Assembly: GCA_044326545.1 (NCBI GenBank)
Contig: JBIRBM010000002.1
Span: 124,001 to 188,000 of the forward strand
Origin: JANWJE01 sp044326545
GTDB lineage: Bacteria; Chlamydiota; Chlamydiia; Chlamydiales; Parachlamydiaceae
Length of the DNA: 64,000 nt
Direction of reading: 5' to 3'
This document shows positions 18,386 through 26,794 of the stretch, piece after piece (position 1 is the stretch's first letter; every line of letters begins with the position of its first letter). The translations under genes and the position numbers were made by a program. Under the pieces are notes generated by a model. The model saw nothing but the letters and a program-made list of their open reading frames with translations. It ran no database searches and was not told the DNA's origin.

Positions 18386-19621
18386 TCATATTTTTTTCGG
18401 GACAATTTTCTTTAGGAGCTTTCCCTTCGCTTTACCATTCTCTTCTTTTATCCTTGGCATGATGCGCTTGGCTTTTGGCTTTGCAGACTTGCCTGTGGAA
18501 GGAATTGCCGTTGATTTTGGAGGCTTTATTTTTTTTATCGTGCTAACGCTGCTTTTTGTCTTGAGTTTTTTAGCAACTTTTGGAAGAGCTTTTACTTTAT
18601 TTTTAGATTTTGTCTCAGATTTAGATTTGCTTTTTTTACTGACATTTTCATCGTCATCATCAAAATCCTCAGTGTGATCATCGTCATCGTCTTCATCATC
18701 AAAACTTTCCTTGATGGCTAGAGATTTTAAATCAGATGAAGGAGGTTCTATCCATTGAGAGGAAAGAGCCCTTAAAGAGGCTAATTTTTGATTTAAAGAA
18801 GCTTCACTATCTAAAGCTTGATGACGTCGAGTCGTTAATAAATCTTCTGTAGAATCAAATTTAGAAGAGAAAATAGAAAATGCCGATGAAGGATTAAGTT
18901 CAGGAGTAAATAAAAAAGACCTGACTGTTGGGGGAACTGTCGTGTAAATATCTAGAGTCACTTGAGGTTCAATGTCTGGTTTGGCTGCTTGCTTTGGGGG
19001 GCGGCCTCTTTTGGGTCTTGGATTCAAAGCTTCGCTGGAGTAATAGGTTTTGGCTTTTGTAACCAACGCTTTTCTCGCATTGAGGATCTCTTTTCCCACT
19101 TTAGGTTCGAACAGCATGTGCTTGAGTTTTTCAACTAATTGCCGCGTTAAATCGAGATCTTCTTCAAAAACAAAGTGAAAATGGTTTTGACGCAACCATT
19201 CGATGATCCGGATTCGAGATCTCTCTTGATAGAATTGTTGCCATTTTTCCTGTTCGGTATGATGGTCGTAAATAAATTCTAAAAAATTTTCCCTAGCTTC
19301 TTTTGATTGAATAATGTCTAGCAGCTTCTCTTTTGTGTCAATATCATACACTTTTTCATTGACAAATCCTTCCATGATTTTCTTTGTTTCATAAAAGGTT
19401 AGCTTAGGGATAGCGCAATAGCGATCTGCATTTTCCTTTAATTCTTTTTCTAAAGCATCTAACTCGGGTTGAGGTTTGTCAATGTCGACATAGATGAGAA
19501 ATCCTTCCAGCCGGTCGATGTAAAAATCTCTTTCATCATCAGATTTTGCAAACGCCTCCATTAAACGATGGCAACGTAAAATGAGAGGGTTTTGTGCTTC
19601 TTGTTTAATTTTGGCACACAT
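18386..19621 (-). CDS. UPF0158 family protein with AT-hook and histone-like tail
   Basis: Residues 1-200 match the UPF0158 family as I know it from chlamydial CT429: mostly helical with an RDFYIDR segment and many acidic residues. The rest is unusual. PRPKRGRPPK (201-210) is a classic AT-hook for minor-groove DNA binding; residues 308-325 are almost all Asp/Glu; residues 329-411 are rich in Lys, Ser, Pro and Ala like a histone H1 or chlamydial Hc2 tail. DNA or nucleoid binding is a fair inference. Downstream of dapF, as in Chlamydia (CT429-CT430). Confidence 0.78.
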   Translation of the reverse strand: MCAKIKQEAQNPLILRCHRLMEAFAKSDDERDFYIDRLEGFLIYVDIDKPQPELDALEKELKENADRYCAIPKLTFYETKKIMEGFVNEKVYDIDTKEKLLDIIQSKEARENFLEFIYDHHTEQEKWQQFYQERSRIRIIEWLRQNHFHFVFEEDLDLTRQLVEKLKHMLFEPKVGKEILNARKALVTKAKTYYSSEALNPRPKRGRPPKQAAKPDIEPQVTLDIYTTVPPTVRSFLFTPELNPSSAFSIFSSKFDSTEDLLTTRRHQALDSEASLNQKLASLRALSSQWIEPPSSDLKSLAIKESFDDEDDDDDHTEDFDDDDENVSKKSKSKSETKSKNKVKALPKVAKKLKTKSSVSTIKKIKPPKSTAIPSTGKSAKPKAKRIMPRIKEENGKAKGKLLKKIVPKKI

Positions 19622-19655
19622 CTTCTGTTTTGTTTCCTTAATTAATTATTTCAGA

Positions 19656-20489
19656 TCAAATCGTCCTAATAGAGGCTTCTAATTCAATTTCTCCGGTAAA
19701 GATAGGGTGAGCAGGTCCCGTTAAGGTAATCTCTGAAAATTTTTGATTTTCAAAGATAAATCCAATCGTTAGCTCGTCGCCCAAACGAGTTTGTACTGTA
19801 ATGGGTGCTTTCATGTTATAGTGATGAGCTGCTGCTAGCGCCGCTGCCGTTGCACCGGTTCCACAAGCTAAGGTTTCTCCTTCTACCCCTCGTTCATATG
19901 TTCTCACTGTGAGATTGTTCTTTTTTGTTTTTTGAGCAATCGTTAAATTTGTCCCTTCAGGAGACCATAGGGAATGGTGTCTGATGTAATGTCCCAGTTC
20001 TTTTATTTTTATGTTCTCAATGTCTTCTGTAAATAGGATGGTGTGTGGAACACCAATATGAATAAAAGAGGCATTCAAGGAGCTGCCTTCGAACTGAAGC
20101 GGAATGTGATATTGAATATGTTGAGGGGTTCCCATTTCAACGCAAATGCCAAGATGTGTGAGGGAACCTTTGAGGGTATTATGCATTGTTTCAATGAAAT
20201 AAACATCGTGGTCAAATCCTCTGTTTTTCATCCATTTTATCAGACATCTTATCCCATTGCCACACATCTCAGCTTCGTGTCCATCACAATTAAAAATACG
20301 AAAACGGACATGCGCTTGAATTGTCGTCGGGTTTTCTAAAAGAATCAAGCCGTCAGCGCCGATGCCAATCTGTCGATGGCAAAGACGCTGAATAAGCGCT
20401 TGATTCAGAGGGAAATTGTGATGACGATTATCGAAAAGAATAAAATCGTTTCCACAAGCCTCATACTTAGCAAAATGATGAATTGTCAC
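19656..20489 (-). CDS. dapF: Diaminopimelate epimerase
   Basis: Converts LL- to meso-diaminopimelate for peptidoglycan and lysine. Both catalytic Cys regions are present (MCGNGIRC and ACGTGATAA), with the substrate-binding EACGNDF and GIGADGLILL. The open frame runs 26 codons further upstream, but GTG at 20489 gives the normal VTIHHFAKYEACGNDF start, overlaps the clpP stop as GTGA, and has GGAAGGG just ahead. Translational coupling to clpP is likely. Confidence 0.93.
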   Translation of the reverse strand: MTIHHFAKYEACGNDFILFDNRHHNFPLNQALIQRLCHRQIGIGADGLILLENPTTIQAHVRFRIFNCDGHEAEMCGNGIRCLIKWMKNRGFDHDVYFIETMHNTLKGSLTHLGICVEMGTPQHIQYHIPLQFEGSSLNASFIHIGVPHTILFTEDIENIKIKELGHYIRHHSLWSPEGTNLTIAQKTKKNNLTVRTYERGVEGETLACGTGATAAALAAAHHYNMKAPITVQTRLGDELTIGFIFENQKFSEITLTGPAHPIFTGEIELEASIRTI

Positions 20490-21094
20490 TTCCCTTCCAA
20501 ATCTGCAAAAGAATTGACAATTCCGTCCAAAAGACCAAATTGGAGCGCTTCTTGGGCTGTCATCCACGTGTCTCGATCAATCGCTTTTTCAATGACCTCA
20601 AAGTTTTTTCCGGTTGCTTTGACATAAATTTCAATTAATCCATTCCGTGTTTTGAGCATTTCACGCGCTTGAATTTCAAGATCGGTTGCTTGGCCTTTAA
20701 TCACTCCTGACAATAGAGGTTGGTGGATCATAATGCGTGAGTGAACTGTGGCAAAACGACGTCCAGGAGCCGCACATAAACTAAGGATTGATCCCATTGA
20801 TGCCGCTAATCCGGTCACAAGGGTTGTAACAGGAGAGGTGATCATCTTAATTTGATCCCAAATAGCAAAACCCGAATCGACAGCGCCACCCGGACTATTG
20901 ATAACAAATAAAATCGGTTTTCCTGGATTGATCAATTCTAAATACCAAATTTTGCGGATAATATCTGCCGCTGTATGGTTGTTAACCGCATCAGAAATAA
21001 AAATACGCCGAGCTTCCATTAAATGGTGCTCTATACGATCGGCAATCTTAGTGGGAATAGACTCTTTTTTTTCTTTAACGTTTTGTATAGGCAT
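20486..21094 (-). CDS. clpP: ATP-dependent Clp protease proteolytic subunit
   Basis: Serine peptidase subunit of the Clp complex. The catalytic Ser (GLAASMGS), His (RIMIHQPL) and Asp (IDRDTWM) are visible, and NSPGGAVDSG is intact. The region after the His reads SGVIKGQATDLEI, where many ClpP have a GGAQGQATDI loop. Its place between glyA and dapF matches the chlamydial ClpP1 gene (CT431). A second ClpP would be expected elsewhere in the genome. Confidence 0.93.
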   Translation of the reverse strand: MPIQNVKEKKESIPTKIADRIEHHLMEARRIFISDAVNNHTAADIIRKIWYLELINPGKPILFVINSPGGAVDSGFAIWDQIKMITSPVTTLVTGLAASMGSILSLCAAPGRRFATVHSRIMIHQPLLSGVIKGQATDLEIQAREMLKTRNGLIEIYVKATGKNFEVIEKAIDRDTWMTAQEALQFGLLDGIVNSFADLEGK

Positions 21095-21354
21095 GGATAA
21101 CTCCCGTTTTAACTCAAAAATATTTTGCTAAACCGGATTATAGCGTTTTTCATTTCGATTATCAAGATGAGACTTTTCTCGCAGATCGATTTATGAACCC
21201 GTCTTGATGTTTTTTGATCTTTGGGGTTCTTTAAAAGCTCTTAGGGGTAGACAAGGACTGTCAGATCCATCTGTTTAAATCTGGACCTGAGCGGTATTGT
21301 TTATCCCGAGGCGTTGACACACTCGATAGGTTGCTTGAATTTGAAAACATCCTC

Positions 21355-22833
21355 TTAGATTTCAATCTCGGGATAGAGGGGGAAATGGCTGAGCAGTTCC
21401 TCAACCCTTTTTTGAGCATTCTCCAATACTTCGGGTGTTGTTACGCTATTGGCTTTGCTGAGCTGTCCGGTTTTTTGAATCGTGACGGGATGTGTATGTG
21501 AAAGAACTGATAAAATAATGTCAGCGATTTCTTTCATCTCATCTCTGCCCATCCCAAGCGTTGTTAAAGCGGGGGTTCCTAATCGAATGCCTGAGGTATA
21601 CCAAGGTCCTTGAGAATCAAATGGGATCGCATTGCGGTTGACTGTGATTTTTGCCGCTCTTAGAGCAGTCTCTGCATGCCGTCCCGTCAAGCCAAACCGA
21701 GAGACGTCTAGAACCATTAAGTGGTTATCTGTTCCTCCTGTGACGAGTCTGACCTCTTTTTTTAAAAAGCAATCAGCAAGCAATTCTGCATTATCAACAA
21801 TGTTGTGAGCGTACTGTTTAAATTCAGGGGTGTTCGCTTCTTTGAATGCGACTGCTTTGGCTGCCATGACGTGAGGAAGAGGGCCTCCCAATACAACCGG
21901 ACATCCTTTATCAATGGCTTCGCTAAATTCTCGTTTGCAAAGAATGAATCCTCCTCGAGGACCCCTTAGAGTTTTGTGTGTTGTAGAGGTGACAATATCG
22001 GCATAAGGGATTGGATTGAATTCACCTGTGAAGACGCCTCCGGCGACGAGACCTGAAAAATGAGCCATATCAACAATTAAAACAGCTCCTACGGAATCAG
22101 CAATTTCGCGCATTTTTGCGAAGTTGAGCCGGCGGGGGTAAGCAGAATAACCGCTCATTAAAATCGTCGGTTTTTCTTGCTGCACCTGCTGAGCTAACGC
22201 CTTATAATCGAGAAGTTCGGTTTGAGGATCTACATCGTATAAGACTGCTTGGAGCATTTTAGAAGAGATGTTATGTCGGTAGCCATGTGTTAAATGACCT
22301 CCTGAATTTAGGGACATCCCCATCATTTTTTGATTGACAAGCAGTTGGCGAATCGCTTCATACTCATCGGCAGTTAATTCATCTAACGATTTTTTTCCTA
22401 GTTTTTCTAAAGCAGGATTTTGAATTCGATGGATAAGAATGGCCCATAGGGCGACTAAATTCGCATCGGCCCCTGAATGAGGTTGCACATAAGCGTGTTC
22501 GGCTTGAAAAAGAGTCATTAATTCTTTTTGAGCCAACTCTTCAATCGCATCAATGTTTTCGCATCCAGCGTAAAAACGGTGGTGGGCGTATCCTTCTGCG
22601 TATTTGTCAGTCAATAAATTACCCATGGATAATTGGACCGCAAGAGAAGAAAAATTTTCCGATGCAATAAGCTTGAGATGAGAGCGTTGATCTTTTAACT
22701 CTTGGATAATTCTTGCGGTGATAGCAGGAGCGATTTGTTCGATGTGATCTAGGGAAGCTAAATAAGCAATTGTAGGAGCATGAAACTTATCAGCGGGATT
22801 TTTAGAGAGAAATCTTTGTAGACGCGACACCAT
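21355..22833 (-). CDS. glyA: Serine hydroxymethyltransferase, chlamydial long form
   Basis: PLP enzyme interconverting serine and glycine with folate one-carbon transfer. The PLP lysine is in TSTTHKTLRGPRGG, and LIASENF...YAEGYAHHRFYAG is the usual N-terminal signature. At 492 aa it is about 70 residues longer than most bacterial forms, through an N-terminal extension and an insert near residues 150-200 (AILIHRIQNPALEKL onward). Similar length is seen in Chlamydia. Upstream of clpP by about 260 bases, so possibly its own transcript. Confidence 0.95.
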   Translation of the reverse strand: MVSRLQRFLSKNPADKFHAPTIAYLASLDHIEQIAPAITARIIQELKDQRSHLKLIASENFSSLAVQLSMGNLLTDKYAEGYAHHRFYAGCENIDAIEELAQKELMTLFQAEHAYVQPHSGADANLVALWAILIHRIQNPALEKLGKKSLDELTADEYEAIRQLLVNQKMMGMSLNSGGHLTHGYRHNISSKMLQAVLYDVDPQTELLDYKALAQQVQQEKPTILMSGYSAYPRRLNFAKMREIADSVGAVLIVDMAHFSGLVAGGVFTGEFNPIPYADIVTSTTHKTLRGPRGGFILCKREFSEAIDKGCPVVLGGPLPHVMAAKAVAFKEANTPEFKQYAHNIVDNAELLADCFLKKEVRLVTGGTDNHLMVLDVSRFGLTGRHAETALRAAKITVNRNAIPFDSQGPWYTSGIRLGTPALTTLGMGRDEMKEIADIILSVLSHTHPVTIQKTGQLSKANSVTTPEVLENAQKRVEELLSHFPLYPEIEI

Positions 22834-23049
22834 ATGAACAATCTCCTTTCTATGGGCAAAGAATAATGGTGTGAAAAATAAGGATTTTTCACAAGGTTAA
22901 AGGAGGCTATTTTGTCCGACTTTACCGTTTAATGCAAGAAGTTGTGAAAAAGGGAACCCCTCTCTGAGGAGCTCTCTTCCTATTTTTGTTCTTTTGGTCT
23001 GCGTCAATCATTCAGGCTTTCACGCAGATCAAAGATTCTCAAGTCGTTG

Positions 23050-23520
23050 TTAATGAAAACAAGGATTGACAAGTAAGGAGTGACCTGACGTTAAGTGGTG
23101 ATTCTCACCCGTTTCATAGAGTTCATCATTGATTAAAATTTTAAATTCGCAGTTGGTGAAATGATCGTCTGTTTCCCACATCCATTCGTCTGATTTTATA
23201 TTTTTAAGAAGGTGTCCTTTATCCCAAGATAAATTCGCTCCTTTGCCGCGAATATAAAGTTGGTTAGGAAATCCAGCATCATATTTAATTGTGAGACGTG
23301 TTTTAGGAGCTGTTGATTTTTTATCTGTTGATGGATTGTGGTTTTGCTTGCTACAGCTGCCTTTGTTTGGATGTAAATCGGGACTTGATGAGAGTTGATT
23401 GGGAGCTATACTCGGGGAGGGGCAACAGTTTGTCCCGCCTGAAGTATTCGTACAGCTGCTGGTTTTATTGCTTGTGCTGTTTTTCATTTCGTTTTTAATC
23501 TCCTCTTTTTTAATCGACAT
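23050..23520 (-). CDS. Hypothetical protein with a C-terminal beta-rich (carbohydrate-binding-like) domain
   Basis: The ATG at 23520 follows a very strong AGGAGGAGG site, so it is chosen over the frame's first Met 15 codons earlier. The first half is low-complexity and rich in Ser, Thr, Asn and Cys, with Lys-Glu at the start. The last 80 residues (IKYDAGFPNQLYIRGKGANLSWDKG, then WMWETDD and FKILINDELYETGENH) look like a starch-binding-type immunoglobulin fold seen in small stand-alone bacterial proteins. Function unknown. Confidence 0.65.
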   Translation of the reverse strand: MSIKKEEIKNEMKNSTSNKTSSCTNTSGGTNCCPSPSIAPNQLSSSPDLHPNKGSCSKQNHNPSTDKKSTAPKTRLTIKYDAGFPNQLYIRGKGANLSWDKGHLLKNIKSDEWMWETDDHFTNCEFKILINDELYETGENHHLTSGHSLLVNPCFH

Positions 23521-24119
23521 GACAACCTCCTCCTTGAAGTGGCTAAAATTATTCTTTCTTAACATCTTAATGTATTGGCATTAAATGTGTTTTCGTGTCA
23601 ATAAAAAATGAAGAGACCTTATGAACACATGAACAAGACAATGCAATTGTTTGGCAAAAACGATGGCCCGATTGTGTCACCCATCTTATCCCTCAAGAGC
23701 GCGATTTGGGCTCAGCCGAAATCATCCTGCCCCTCCGTAAGGTGAGTTCCTAATACTCAATTCATAGAGGGGATAATTCTTGAATGTTATTCTCTAATGA
23801 AGTATCCTACGCCAAAAGACAGTCCATTTTAGTGATCATCATGAGTGATCGATTTCTGTCATCATGCCTTTTTCAACCGAGCGTTCTCTAAAAGGGTGTC
23901 TAAAAAGTATCGCGACTTACAGCCTACATAAAAGCTCCTGCGATTAAGAAAGCAAAAGAGGTGCGTAAGGTAAAATAAACCCCGGTTTCGATTTCTCAGC
24001 CCCGGGGCTTTGGCACAGCCGACATGTGCTCTTTGAGCTTGAATCAGTATATACGATCATTGAGATAGGCAACGACAGATGTCTTTAAACCATTCTCACT
24101 TTTATCTTAAGGAAGAATT
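23521..24119. other. Non-coding stretch with degenerate repeat fragments
   Basis: No gene is supported in these 600 bases. It contains pieces shared with other intergenic regions: GCGCGATTTGGG (from 23699), a GTAAGGTGAGTT motif near 23737, and 23891-23972, which resembles 30451-30515. Near 23975-24015 is a GC-rich inverted segment (AACCCCGG...CCCCGGGG). The last bases (AAGGAAGAATT) provide the ribosome site of the next gene. Confidence 0.5.
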
Positions 24120-24884
24120 ATGCTAAATGCCCTTAAAGTGATTTTAGAAATCCAAGAATTAGACATGAAAATGATTCAGCTTATGCATTTGAAGCGTCAA
24201 AAGCAGAAAGAGTTGGATGGCATTAATACAAATAAAGCCTCTTTAGCCAAGCGAGTCGCAGATAAAGAAGTGGAAATTTTAGAGATCAAAAAATTGATTC
24301 GATTAGCCGAGGGAGATCACAACGAAATTCTGGCTAAGATTAAGAAGCTTGAACTACAACAAAATGCAATCAAAAAAGTTGATGAATACAATGCAATTAC
24401 TCATGAAGTGTCAGCTGCAGATCGTGAACGGGTAGCTAAAGAACAGCGTTTGAGTGATTTTTATGATCGGTTATCGGCCGAAGAAGAAGTGTTAAAAACA
24501 TTGAGTGAGAATCGAGAATCAGTCACAGAAAATTCCAAAGTGCTTGAGTCTGAAATTCAAGAAAGCATTGGGCATATTAATGAAGAGGGGCGTGTCCTTA
24601 AAGAAGAACGGGATCACCTCGTTGTGGATGCTAATCCGGACGTTTTCAAAATTTATGAACGCTTGCTCAATAATAAGAAAGACAGGGTTGTTGTTCCGAT
24701 GGAGAATCGCTGCTGCAGTGGTTGCCACATTATGTTGACTGCCCAGCATGAAAATTTGGTGCGTAGAGGTGAGCGTTTAGTGTTTTGTGAGCATTGCTCT
24801 CGCATTCACTATTGGCAAGAGAGTAAGGCTTTGGAAGATACTGTTGTGGCAACAAAGCAACGCAGACGTCGCACAAAGATTTAA
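24120..24884 (+). CDS. CT398-like coiled-coil zinc-ribbon protein
   Basis: A long heptad-type coiled coil (about residues 8-180, Glu/Lys rich) leads to a C-terminal four-cysteine zinc ribbon: CCSGCHIML...FCEHCSRIHYW. This is the DUF164/C4-type layout of chlamydial CT398, a protein reported to contact sigma-54 and a type III secretion FliH-like component. A scaffold or regulator of transcription or secretion is therefore plausible. AAGGA lies upstream of the ATG. The RNase P RNA gene begins about 50 bases after its stop, so the two may be cotranscribed. Confidence 0.85.
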   Translation: MLNALKVILEIQELDMKMIQLMHLKRQKQKELDGINTNKASLAKRVADKEVEILEIKKLIRLAEGDHNEILAKIKKLELQQNAIKKVDEYNAITHEVSAADRERVAKEQRLSDFYDRLSAEEEVLKTLSENRESVTENSKVLESEIQESIGHINEEGRVLKEERDHLVVDANPDVFKIYERLLNNKKDRVVVPMENRCCSGCHIMLTAQHENLVRRGERLVFCEHCSRIHYWQESKALEDTVVATKQRRRRTKI

Positions 24885-24932
24885 AACACTCACTTTACCC
24901 ACCGCTAGGGTGGGTAAGAAAGATCAATTGTT

Positions 24933-25325
24933 TCTGGGAAGACACGTCATCGCCGCTTCCTTAATCAGGGAGGGGAGGAAAGTCTGGACTTCATAGGAGA
25001 GGATACCAGTGAAAGACTGGGGGCCGCAAGGCTACGGAAAGTATAACAGAAAGTATTCCTCTGTTTTATTTCATAAGTGTTTGAGATAACTTAAACCCTT
25101 TTTAAATAGGGCAGGCAGGGTGAAATGCCGGCTTTGTAAAGCCGGCCCGATTTAGGGGAACCTAGACGGCGATAAACCCTATCCGAAGCAAGACCGAATT
25201 TGAGCAATCCTGTTCTCCGCAGGGCTCGAGAAGTGTCGCTTGAGAATGTTGGCGACAACATTCCTAGAGGAATGATGACAGCTAATGACCTTAGTTGACA
25301 AAATCCGGCTTATCGTCTTCCCAGA
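24933..25325 (+). ncRNA. rnpB: RNase P RNA (bacterial type A)
   Basis: Catalytic RNA that matures tRNA 5' ends. The 5' TCTGGGAAGAC pairs exactly with 3' GTCTTCCCAGA to form helix P1. The conserved GGAGGAAAGTC near the 5' end, GGCTACGGAAAGTATAACAGAAA, AGGGTGAAATGCCGG and AAACCCTATCCGAAGCAAGACC are the known universal blocks in the right order. Total size of about 393 bases is normal. Confidence 0.96.
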
Positions 25326-25332
25326 TTTTTTT
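25315..25332 (+). terminator. End of rnpB with T tract
   Basis: The 3' strand of helix P1 is followed directly by seven T residues, which should end transcription of rnpB. Confidence 0.6.
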
Positions 25333-25385
25333 ATCTACTGATTCTAATCGATTCCTATCAACATTTTCAACGATGACATATTCAT

Positions 25386-25548
25386 TAGACTTCTTCGGAA
25401 ACTTCATTGACTTGCTAAAACCGCCATTTTTGGCCTCTTTTTTGTAAAATTTTTCGACCGTATGCACGGATACGCTCTCAAAATTTTCAAAACAATCTGC
25501 TCAAAAAGGGCAATTTTTTCAAGCAAAGCAAGTTTCCGAAGAAGTCTA
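25386..25548. repeat. 163-bp palindromic repeat, copy 1
   Basis: Begins TAGACTTCTTCGGAAACTT and ends with the exact complement, and pairs imperfectly over its whole length, with an inner GTAT/ATAC stem at the centre. Two further copies of the same length lie at 42437-42599 and 61254-61416. It lies between rnpB and the reductase-like gene. No coding frame; probably a small non-autonomous mobile element or a structured RNA element. Confidence 0.93.
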
Positions 25549-25580
25549 TTCAAGCTCAAAGTATCAATGAGGATAGACCG

Positions 25581-26663
25581 TCATCCCATCGATGTTGTCA
25601 ACATCTCTGGGTGATCTCCTCGATAGACGGGGCCTCCTTCTTCTGCCGTTGCCGGTAGGCTTCCATAAATAGATTCTCGAGGAATCCCCATGCTAGCCAG
25701 CAGTTGAGTTGTTTCAAGGACTAATTCCTCAGGTCCGCAAATAAAAACTAAAAGATTTGACTTGATTTCAACCTGTCGAAGATGTTCTGTAATACGTCCT
25801 TGGTAAAATCCATCGACTTTATCTTGAGTGAAGCTAATCGTGTGTCCTACGGCTTTCCATTTTTCGATCTCGTCAAGATAAAGAAGCTCGTCTCTTGTTT
25901 TGCTGCTATAGATTAACTTCGAATCGGTTCCAAATGGAAGGCTTTCCATGACACTTTTTAGGGCTGTTAGTCCAGATCCTCCGCCGAGGACAAGGACGGA
26001 GGTGTCATCGGTGATCAGGTTCACGGGAAAATTTGTCCCTAAGGGGCCGGTAATTGTTAGCGTTTCTCCCACTTTGCTATTGAGACAGTAATTGGCGTGG
26101 CTCGGATTTGGATTTGGCTTTGCTGTGATTTCGATGAATTCATCATTAATGCTAGAGGCAATCGCTAAAATGGCTGCTCTGCTGCTAGTTGAATTTGAGG
26201 GCCTAATTTCTAAGTACTGACCTGGAAGAAATTCCCAATCAGTGGGTCGCTTCATTCGAAGGGTTGTAAACTCCTTATTTTGATTAACAACCTCAATAAT
26301 TTCTGTTGAAAATTGCAAGCTTCCCTCCATTTTAACCTCTTTGGGCTTGGTAACGGTAGACAATGATTGGATAAAGTCTTGCAGAGGATTTTCAATTTTT
26401 CCCGGCTGACTTATCGTCGAAATTTTATCATGAAGCGGTGATGGCTTTGCAAGAGATATCTTTAAAGGATTCATAACTTTTGCCTGTTGATTGAAGAGAC
26501 TAAAGGGGCTCATGAGTTGCGGTTTCGTTTTTTGCTTCTTAAGATGATCTAAACAGTGGCGATGAATAGCGAGAATCTTTCGACTTGCCTTGAGAGGCTT
26601 TATTTTGTTTAAAGATTGAAACTCTATTTCTTTTGGTTGTTGTAGTTTATTTATTAATCCCAT
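25581..26663 (-). CDS. Ferredoxin-reductase-like FAD/NAD-binding protein with a long N-terminal extension
   Basis: Residues about 115-350 form an FNR-type module: a FAD barrel (FLPGQYLEIRP ... GETLTITGPLGTNFPV) and a nucleotide domain (VLVLGGGSGLTALKSV, FICGPEELV, and a closing PRESIYGSLP). The usual RxYS flavin motif is replaced by SSRAAILAIASS. There is no [2Fe-2S] or other cofactor domain. The first 110 residues are basic, rich in Lys, Gln, Pro and Ser, and not like any reductase; they could be a secretion or targeting segment. AAGGA supports the start. Confidence 0.75.
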   Translation of the reverse strand: MGLINKLQQPKEIEFQSLNKIKPLKASRKILAIHRHCLDHLKKQKTKPQLMSPFSLFNQQAKVMNPLKISLAKPSPLHDKISTISQPGKIENPLQDFIQSLSTVTKPKEVKMEGSLQFSTEIIEVVNQNKEFTTLRMKRPTDWEFLPGQYLEIRPSNSTSSRAAILAIASSINDEFIEITAKPNPNPSHANYCLNSKVGETLTITGPLGTNFPVNLITDDTSVLVLGGGSGLTALKSVMESLPFGTDSKLIYSSKTRDELLYLDEIEKWKAVGHTISFTQDKVDGFYQGRITEHLRQVEIKSNLLVFICGPEELVLETTQLLASMGIPRESIYGSLPATAEEGGPVYRGDHPEMLTTSMG

Positions 26664-26794
26664 TTGATTTCCTTTTTTTTATGCAAAGAGATTTTACTAC
26701 AGCAATTATTAATTGTAAATTGTTAGTGTTTATTTATTTCTGTTTTAATTTGATTTTTTGTAAAATTAAAACCATTAAATAAGTAGGCGGTTTT

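Noticed and set aside
18300..18677. Open frame of 125 codons on the plus strand
   Set aside because: It is the complement of the Lys-rich tail of the UPF0158 gene and begins in the hairpin.
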